In this document: one piece after another, positions 1 through 4,244 of the stretch | Layout of the letters: every line of letters starts with the position of its first letter | Position numbering within the stretch: position 1 is the first letter of the stretch | Source of the DNA: Coriobacteriia bacterium | Lineage (GTDB): Bacteria; Actinomycetota; Coriobacteriia; Anaerosomatales; SLCP01 | Length of the DNA: 6,368 nucleotides | Assembly: GCA_007125735.1 (NCBI GenBank) | Contig: SLCP01000056.1 | Coordinates: forward strand, 1-6,368 | Direction of reading: 5' to 3' | Program-made: the position numbers and the translations under genes | The notes under the pieces: model-generated | Databases searched by the model: none | What the model was told of the DNA's origin: nothing | What the model saw: only the letters and a program-made list of their open reading frames with translations

Positions 1-111
1 GCGATCCGCGCGGGGGCGGCCGGTGGAGCCGTCGCATACTTCTGCAGGCGCGGTACGTGCGAGCGCCCCGCGACCACGGCGGCAGAGCTCGCGGAGCTGC
101 TGGACGGGTAG
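1..111 (+). CDS. C-terminal fragment of a YyaL/DUF255-like thioredoxin-domain protein (partial)
   Basis: An open frame enters from the left edge and ends at TAG 109-111, giving the last 36 residues of a protein whose start lies outside the window. The tail reads A-Y-F-C-R-R-G-T-C-E-R-P followed by an acidic/alanine-leucine helix (A-E-L-A-E-L-L). A tyrosine/aromatic, a CX4C cysteine pair, then a proline and a short final helix is the ending I associate with YyaL-type proteins: a DUF255 thioredoxin-like N-terminal domain fused to a six-hairpin glycosidase-like domain. The actual substrate of that family is not firmly established. Only the tail is visible, so the family call rests on one short motif. 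The gene converges on rpiA, with 27 bp between the two stop codons. No catalytic part can be examined here. Confidence 0.55.
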   Translation, partial: AIRAGAAGGAVAYFCRRGTCERPATTAAELAELLDG

Positions 112-145
112 CGCCCCGCAGCCCGCGCCCCGCGCCCGCTACCCG
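105..145. terminator. Perfect 9-bp inverted repeat spanning both convergent stop codons
   Basis: CGGGTAGCG at 105-113 is exactly complementary to CGCTACCCG at 137-145, with a 23-nt C-rich spacer between. The left arm contains the TAG stop of the left-edge gene (109-111) and the right arm contains the rpiA stop (139-141 on the minus strand); both genes end in GGG-TAG-CG. A GC-rich hairpin between convergent genes is a reasonable bidirectional terminator or 3' RNA-stabilising structure. No T-tract follows on either strand, so classical intrinsic termination is not proven. Confidence 0.45.
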
Positions 146-813
146 GTCTCGAACTCGGACACCGAGCCGTCCACTCGACCGACCACGACCACATCGGCCC
201 GCCGGTGCGCGAAGATCCCGCATGCGACGACGCCGGGGATCCCCTCTAGCTCGTCCTCCGTGCGCTCAGGGTCGGAGAGGTCGAGGCCGCGCACGTCGAC
301 GAGCGGGTTGCCGGAGTCCGCGCGGCTGTCCGCCCTAACGGTCGCCGAGCCGCCCATCGATTCGACCGAAGCGATGACCACGTCGAGCGAGCCCTCCGTG
401 ACCTCGAGCGGGACCGGCGCGCTCTCGCCGAGCCGCGTGACGAGCTTGCTCTCGTCGACGATGCACACCCACGTGCTCGACGCGCGGGCGACCCGCTTCT
501 CCGCTGCGTGCGCCCCGCCGCCGCCCTTGATCGCCCGGCCGAGCCTGTCCACCTCGTCGGCGCCGTCGACGTAGACGGGGATCGGTACCTCGGCGAACTC
601 GAGCGCGATGAGGGGGACTCCGATCTCCCTGAGGAGTCGCTCGGTGTCCGATGAGGTGGGCACGGCGGCCGAGGGGCGCGCGTCGCTCTCGCCGAGCGCC
701 TCCACGAAGTGGCGGACCGTGCTCCCAGTTCCCACCCCGAGCAGGGCGCCGGGCGTCACGTACGCGAGAGCGGCCCGTCCGGCCGCACGCTTTGCGGCAT
801 CGTGCGCATCCAC
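139..813 (-). CDS. rpiA: Ribose-5-phosphate isomerase A
   Basis: RpiA is the cytoplasmic enzyme that interconverts ribose 5-phosphate and ribulose 5-phosphate in the non-oxidative pentose phosphate pathway. Numbered from the GTG at 813 (224 residues, normal for the family), the phosphate-binding GTGST is at 28-32, a P-T-S-S-D-T segment near 52-57, the DGADE active-site loop at 83-87 and KGGGGAHAAEK at 96-106, whose Glu105 matches the catalytic glutamate. DESK follows at 120-123 and DSGNPLVDV near 166-174. The C-terminus carries the usual I-P-G-V-V-x-C-G-I-F stretch. An in-frame GTG lies 9 bases upstream at 822, but the GGGAGG motif (minus strand, 827-822) overlaps that codon. The same motif sits 8 nt before the GTG at 813, so I prefer 813. 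The gene lies 62 bp downstream of the cyclase-family gene on the same strand and may share its transcript. All expected motifs are intact. Confidence 0.95.
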   Translation of the reverse strand: MDAHDAAKRAAGRAALAYVTPGALLGVGTGSTVRHFVEALGESDARPSAAVPTSSDTERLLREIGVPLIALEFAEVPIPVYVDGADEVDRLGRAIKGGGGAHAAEKRVARASSTWVCIVDESKLVTRLGESAPVPLEVTEGSLDVVIASVESMGGSATVRADSRADSGNPLVDVRGLDLSDPERTEDELEGIPGVVACGIFAHRRADVVVVGRVDGSVSEFETG

Positions 814-875
814 GGCGCTCACCTCCCGGCCGCAGTCCAGGGGTACATACCCGTTCGATCAGGTGCGCGGCTGTG

Positions 876-1505
876 TCACGGCTGTAGCAGAAACACGCGC
901 GCAGGCGCCCCCTCGGCTCCGATGAGCTTGAGCGGCGCGCACACGAGCAGGTACTCGCCTGGGGGCACCTCACACAGGTCGAGTCCTTCGACCACGGTCA
1001 CACCGGCGCCGAGGAGCGCGCGATGTACGGTGTTGCCCGGCGAGTCGTACGGCTCGATCGAGAGGTAGTCGATGCCCGCGAGCACGATGCCGCGTTCGAT
1101 GAGGCTCGCCGCAGCGCCCATCTCCAGCGCGATGAAGTCACGCTGGAACCCGTTGCGCTCCCACAGGCGGCCGTTCGCGGTCTTGAAGAGCACGCGTTCG
1201 CAGCGACCGTCCACTCCGAGCGCATCGAGGTCCGCGGCGGTGATGTGCGCCTCGCCCGCGTGCTCCACGACGAGCGCCGGTCCCACGAGCGTTGCCGCCG
1301 GGATCGCATCGACGGTCGCGCCGCCGGGCGCGAAGTGCGCGGGCGCGTCGACGTGCGTGCCCGAGTGCGAACTCATCGCGATGCGCGTGAGCGTGTGCGC
1401 ATCCCCTCGGTCGAGGTGCGCGAGCGTCTCGATCACCGGCGCCGGGTCGTCGTCCCAGATGTGCGTGGCCGGGCCGAGCGGAACGGTGATGTCGTAGGCC
1501 CTCAT
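876..1505 (-). CDS. Cyclase-family metal-dependent hydrolase, kynurenine formamidase (KynB)-like
   Basis: This 209-residue protein belongs to the cyclase / KynB-like fold family, whose members bind metal and hydrolyse amides, lactones or similar bonds; KynB itself converts N-formylkynurenine to kynurenine and formate. The signature H-S-G-T-H-V-D-A-P-A-H-F runs from residue 47 to 58 and supplies metal ligands His47, His51 and Asp53 plus His57. Later family features are G-I-D-Y-L-S-I-E-P (144-152), H-R-A-L-L (161-165) and V-E-G-L-D-L (172-177), whose Glu173 is the expected last metal/active-site residue. Length is typical. The ATG at 1505 is preceded by AGGAG with about 8 nt spacing. No kynureninase or tryptophan dioxygenase gene is nearby, so the substrate is open; related proteins also act as isatin hydrolases or unassigned cyclases. 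It is upstream of rpiA on the same strand. I assign the family confidently and the reaction weakly. Confidence 0.88.
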   Translation of the reverse strand: MRAYDITVPLGPATHIWDDDPAPVIETLAHLDRGDAHTLTRIAMSSHSGTHVDAPAHFAPGGATVDAIPAATLVGPALVVEHAGEAHITAADLDALGVDGRCERVLFKTANGRLWERNGFQRDFIALEMGAAASLIERGIVLAGIDYLSIEPYDSPGNTVHRALLGAGVTVVEGLDLCEVPPGEYLLVCAPLKLIGAEGAPARVFLLQP

Positions 1506-1718
1506 CGGCCGGTCTCCTCGCTTCGGGTCGTGCGAGCCTGCTACAGCTGCACGGCGATCATACCGCGGACCGGGGCATCGGCGCCGCAGAGGGCACGCTG
1601 GCGGGCCTCCCTCGCCATTCTCCGTCGCCGTCCGGTTCTCCCGATGCGGTAGGGTATGGTCAGACGTGACGCAATGTCGGGGGCATGCGCGAGGGAATCG
1701 CGAGATGAGGGGGTCAGC
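1506..1718. promoter_or_regulatory. Divergent intergenic control region
   Basis: About 213 bp separate the minus-strand hydrolase from the plus-strand lipoprotein, so promoters for both should lie here. On the minus strand a TATGAT hexamer (1562-1557) is a good -10 match, placed to give a leader of about 45 nt before the ATG at 1505. On the plus strand TATGGT (1655-1660), preceded by an overlapping TAGGGT (1650-1655), is a weaker -10 candidate giving a leader of about 50 nt before the GTG at 1719. Neither has a recognisable TTGACA-like -35 at 16-18 bp, so both are tentative. I see no tRNA, riboswitch or convincing small gene in the interval. Confidence 0.3.
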
Positions 1719-2261
1719 GTGGCTCGAAACAGGGGTACGGGAGCGGTTCTGATCGCACTGGCGGTCGTGGTGGCGTTGGCGACAGTGTCCGGACTCGGAT
1801 GCTCGCGCTCGGCCGACCCGTCCGACGGCGATGTGCTGCTGGGGCCGCGAGAGCGCGACGATGACGGTTCGCGCGTGCTCTCGGTCGACGGCACGGACAT
1901 CAGGATGGTGAGCGTGCCGGGTGCGCTGGTAGAAGGTTGGCCGAGTGAGCTGCCCGCACCTGCCGGAACCGACATCCGCTATTCCGAGAGTATCGAGGCG
2001 GACGGGAGCGATGCGACCGTCTACCGGGCGGAGTTCGAGGTCGGCGAGGTGTTCGACGAGGTGCTGGCATCGTATATCGTGGCGCTTCGCGACGCGGGAT
2101 GGGCGATCGACGAGGAGGCATCTGCGGGCGAAGCCGGATCGCGGAGTGCCGCCCTCTCGGCCAGCCGGACCGACGGGGTCTTGGGTGCAGTGGTGACAGA
2201 GCTGGAAGACGGCGTGTCCGTCTTCCTGGAAGCCGGGATCCTCGCGACGGGCGGTGAGTGA
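1719..2261 (+). CDS. Putative small lipoprotein, unknown function
   Basis: The product is 180 residues if translation starts at GTG 1719. That start is supported by a GAGGGGG-type purine run (1707-1713) about 5 nt upstream and by placing a signal sequence at the N-terminus: a basic V-A-R-N-R segment, a hydrophobic stretch at residues 9-23 (A-V-L-I-A-L-A-V-V-V-A), then S-G-L-G-C with Cys28 as the likely lipidated residue. The lipobox is imperfect because position -3 is glycine, so simple export or anchoring by the signal remains possible. An in-frame ATG at 1656 would add 21 polar residues ahead of the signal and is less likely. The mature part starts with an acidic Asp/Arg-rich linker (S-A-D-P-S-D-G-D). 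A compact domain follows with W-P-S-E-L-P-A-P, then a predicted strand (V-Y-R-A-E-F-E-V) and a helix ending in A-L-R-D-A-G-W-A-I. This resembles small envelope lipoproteins with a strand plus 'aGW' helix, but I cannot name the family. Its stop overlaps the start region of the next gene, implying co-translation. Confidence 0.75.
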   Translation: MARNRGTGAVLIALAVVVALATVSGLGCSRSADPSDGDVLLGPRERDDDGSRVLSVDGTDIRMVSVPGALVEGWPSELPAPAGTDIRYSESIEADGSDATVYRAEFEVGEVFDEVLASYIVALRDAGWAIDEEASAGEAGSRSAALSASRTDGVLGAVVTELEDGVSVFLEAGILATGGE

Positions 2262-2263
2262 GC

Positions 2264-3523
2264 ATGCGCGGACGAGTGACCTCCATGCCGGGCGCCCGTG
2301 TCACTGTGGCACGGCTGATGACGATGGCGATCGCGGTCCTGACGTGCGCGCTGCTGCTCGGCGGCGGCGTCTCGGCCGCGCACGCCGCGCAGGAGTGCCC
2401 CGAGCCACGGGTGCGCGTCTTCGAGTGGATGCCCGACGACCCACGCGAAGCACGGGCGCAGAACCTCGTGACGCTGTGGAACCGTGACGGGATACGCTTC
2501 CTGATGACGGGCAAGCACCTCGGCCACCGGGCGTTCCTCGAGATGTCGGCGGGTGTGTCCCTCGATCTGTGGGACGAGTACATCCTGACCACGAGCTCCA
2601 CGGCGGATGCGATCTCCATGAACCTGGTCGACGGGAAGGGGCGTCCGGTCGCCTCGGCCACCGGGGCCGACCCCGAGAACGTCGCGCAGCAGATGACGCC
2701 GATGCTCCAGATGATCCGCGATCATCAGCGTAAGGTTCGCGAAGACGAGCACATCGCGATCGACTCGTGGGTCTACAGCAGCGTGCAGCTTCTGACGCTC
2801 GAGGTCGACATGGAGGAGACCGTCACCTTCGAGCTGGTCGACTGCGACGGGTACGTGCTTGCGGACCGTGAGGTCGAGATAGAGCTGACAGGACCGGGCG
2901 AGGTCGAGCCGCGGATGGTGACGACCGACGGCAACGGGCGCGGCGAGTTCACGTACGTTGCGACGGACCCTGGCCAGGCATCGGTCATGATCTGGTACGT
3001 CCACGACTGCATCGAGCTCGAGGGCGTGAAGATGGCGAGCGGCCAGAACCGCGTGCAGATCACGGTCGAGGGCGAAGGCGCCCGCGTGCTCCTCGAGATG
3101 TCGGGTGACGGGTACACGGCGACGTACGACGCGTGGAACTGCGATGGCCTCGAGGGCGACTGGCAGCTCGAAGGCGAGTTGGTCATCGAGGGCTACGGGA
3201 CGATCAGCGGCGGGGGCACGCTCTACTTCCCACCGCGCCCGGAAGAAGGCCCGTGGGACTCCGAGCCGTTCAGTTACTCGATGGAGGGCACGCTCGACAT
3301 GGGTGACGCGGTGGCCGACATACTCTACGAGTTCCAGGACGTGGTGTTCACCATCATCGAGCTGGAGGACGGGCCCACACTCGGCGACGCGCGCGGTACC
3401 GCTAAGGGCACCGTGCGCGTGACCACGCCGGAGTTCTCGATGGTGGTCTCGGAGACGTACTCGCCGATGTCGATCGCGCCAGCGCTCATCCGCTCCGAGA
3501 CACACCCGTCGTGTGGTGACTGA
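2264..3523 (+). CDS. Secreted protein with bacterial Ig-like domain, unknown function
   Basis: From ATG 2264 the protein is 419 residues. An alternative GTG at 2258 overlaps the upstream stop by 4 bp and adds two residues; I prefer the ATG because GGTGAG (2253-2258) sits 5 nt before it. Residues 1-41 form a Sec signal: arginine-containing start, hydrophobic core about 19-36, and A-H-A cleavage site after residue 41, with mature protein beginning A-Q-E-C. Residues 45-175 are an unrecognised alpha/beta region. Residues about 176-267 look like a Big_1-type Ig-like domain (V-T-F-E-L-V-D ... G-Y-V-L-A-D-R-E-V-E-I-E-L-T ... T-D-G-N-G-R-G-E-F-T-Y). Residues about 275-419 are a beta-rich C-terminal region with G-E-L-V-I-E-G-Y-G and G-T-L-Y-F-P. 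The mature chain holds five cysteines (45, 194, 249, 293, 417). There is no C-terminal membrane anchor or sorting signal, so it is either secreted or held by a partner, possibly the lipoprotein encoded just upstream. Confidence 0.82.
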   Translation: MRGRVTSMPGARVTVARLMTMAIAVLTCALLLGGGVSAAHAAQECPEPRVRVFEWMPDDPREARAQNLVTLWNRDGIRFLMTGKHLGHRAFLEMSAGVSLDLWDEYILTTSSTADAISMNLVDGKGRPVASATGADPENVAQQMTPMLQMIRDHQRKVREDEHIAIDSWVYSSVQLLTLEVDMEETVTFELVDCDGYVLADREVEIELTGPGEVEPRMVTTDGNGRGEFTYVATDPGQASVMIWYVHDCIELEGVKMASGQNRVQITVEGEGARVLLEMSGDGYTATYDAWNCDGLEGDWQLEGELVIEGYGTISGGGTLYFPPRPEEGPWDSEPFSYSMEGTLDMGDAVADILYEFQDVVFTIIELEDGPTLGDARGTAKGTVRVTTPEFSMVVSETYSPMSIAPALIRSETHPSCGD

Positions 3524-3540
3524 CGGGCCGGTGACCACAC
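3511..3540 (+). terminator. Hairpin at the 3' end of the secreted-protein gene
   Basis: GTGTGGTGAC (3511-3520) pairs with GTGACCACAC (3531-3540) with a single G/G mismatch, leaving a 10-nt loop (3521-3530) that begins with the TGA stop codon. A competing 5-bp hairpin pairs CACAC (3501-3505) with GTGTG (3511-3515). No T-tract follows, so this is either a weak terminator for the lipoprotein/Ig-like unit or a 3' stabilising structure. Confidence 0.35.
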
Positions 3541-3568
3541 CGTACACCCCGACGAACAGGTGGCGAAC

Positions 3569-3633
3569 GTGAGCGCAGAACGCACGGCGATAGCGGGCAT
3601 CGTGGCAGCGCTCGCACGTTCCTGTTCTCGCGC
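3569..3633 (+). pseudogene. Probable displaced N-terminal remnant of the DUF1295 gene
   Basis: A GTG at 3569 is preceded by AGGTGG (3558-3563) at 5 nt spacing, a better start signal than any start codon in the downstream DUF1295 frame. It encodes M-S-A-E-R-T-A-I-A-G-I-V-A-A-L-A, which reads like the start of a first membrane helix. It then runs out of sense into an arginine/cysteine/serine-rich stretch and stops at 3725-3727. Just past 3615 the +1-shifted frame reads T-F-L-F-S-R-V-R-R-A-G, which is the family sequence. The simplest reading is that the original gene started here and lost an internal segment with a frame change near 3607-3618. Confidence 0.45.
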
Positions 3634-4197
3634 GTGCGCAGGGCAGGGGCGGACTCGCGGTTCGAGGCGATCAAGCCGTCGTTCGTGCGATTCCTTACCG
3701 CGTGGACGGTGCAGGGTCTGTGGGTGAGCCTCACGGCGGCCGCCGCGCTGGCAGCGATCACGTCTGCCGAGGATGGTGCAGGCGCCACGGGAGCCGTGGC
3801 CGCATTCGGCGTCGATGCGTTCCTCGTCGTCGGGCTGCTCGTGTGGGCTGCCGGGTTCGCCATCGAGGCGACAGCCGACGCGCAGAAACGCCGTTTCCGA
3901 GCAGACCCGGCCAACAAGGGCCGCTTCATCTCGACGGGGCTCTGGGCGTGGTCGCGGCACCCCAACTACTTCGGCGAGATCATGCTGTGGGTCGGGGTTG
4001 CGATCGTCGCGCTGCCGGCGCTCGGCGGCTGGCAGTATGCGACGCTCGTCTCGCCGGTGTTCGTCTACGTGCTGCTCACGCGGATAAGCGGCGTGCCGAT
4101 GCTCGAGCGGGCCGCCGACGCCCGGTGGGGCGGCGAGCCGGACTACGAGCGGCACACGGCTGCCACGCCGGTACTCGTGCCGAGGAGGCCACGGTAA
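3634..4197 (+). CDS. DUF1295 / steroid 5-alpha-reductase-like membrane protein, probably N-terminally truncated
   Basis: The 187 residues match the C-terminal two thirds of DUF1295 proteins, integral membrane proteins related to steroid 5-alpha reductases and isoprenylcysteine methyltransferases; their substrates are mostly unknown. Visible family blocks are R-F-E-A-I-K-P-S-F near 9-17, A-W-T-V-Q-G-L-W-V (23-31), I-E-A-T-A-D-A-Q-K-R-R-F (77-88), D-P-A-N-K-G-R-F (91-98), S-R-H-P-N-Y-F-G-E (107-115) and the ending L-E-R-A-A-D-A-R-W-G-G-E-P-D-Y. Membrane helices fall at about 20-43, 59-79, 116-133 and 135-155. Complete members are usually about 250-300 residues with further N-terminal helices. 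Here the frame is open back to a stop at 3532-3534, but it has no ATG/GTG/TTG before GTG 3634, and that GTG has no ribosome binding site. Family-like residues (T-F-L-F-S-R-V) even precede it. I therefore regard it as a decayed or mis-assembled gene, although a shortened translated protein cannot be excluded. Confidence 0.8.
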   Translation: MRRAGADSRFEAIKPSFVRFLTAWTVQGLWVSLTAAAALAAITSAEDGAGATGAVAAFGVDAFLVVGLLVWAAGFAIEATADAQKRRFRADPANKGRFISTGLWAWSRHPNYFGEIMLWVGVAIVALPALGGWQYATLVSPVFVYVLLTRISGVPMLERAADARWGGEPDYERHTAATPVLVPRRPR

Positions 4198-4217
4198 GGC
4201 GGGGCTTCCTCCCCGTC
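4198..4217. terminator. GC-rich hairpin between convergent genes
   Basis: Immediately after the TAA of the DUF1295 gene, GGCGGGG (4198-4204) pairs with CCCCGTC (4211-4217), including one G/T wobble, around a 6-nt CTTCCT loop. It lies in the 47-bp gap between two converging genes and could end transcription from either side. No T-tract is present on the plus strand, so function is tentative. Confidence 0.35.
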
Positions 4218-4244
4218 CCTGGGCAGCACGCGGGACGAGTCGCC

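Noticed and set aside
23..574. A 183-codon plus-strand frame opposite rpiA
   Set aside because: It is a Ser/Thr/Pro/Arg-rich shadow of rpiA, whose catalytic motifs on the minus strand are complete.
1541..1618. A 25-codon minus-strand open frame in the divergent intergenic region
   Set aside because: It has no ribosome binding site of note and no recognisable sequence, and it overlaps the likely promoter of the hydrolase gene.
1656..1718. Use of ATG 1656 as the lipoprotein start
   Set aside because: It would put 21 polar residues before the export signal, and the ATG overlaps the best plus-strand -10 candidate. GTG 1719 has a nearby purine-rich ribosome binding site and puts the signal at the N-terminus.
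2021..3547. A 508-codon open frame on the minus strand opposite the lipoprotein and Ig-like genes
   Set aside because: It is rich in Arg, His, Asp and Val with no recognisable domain. It lies exactly opposite genes that have signal peptides and normal start signals. Long antisense frames are expected when third positions are nearly all G or C.
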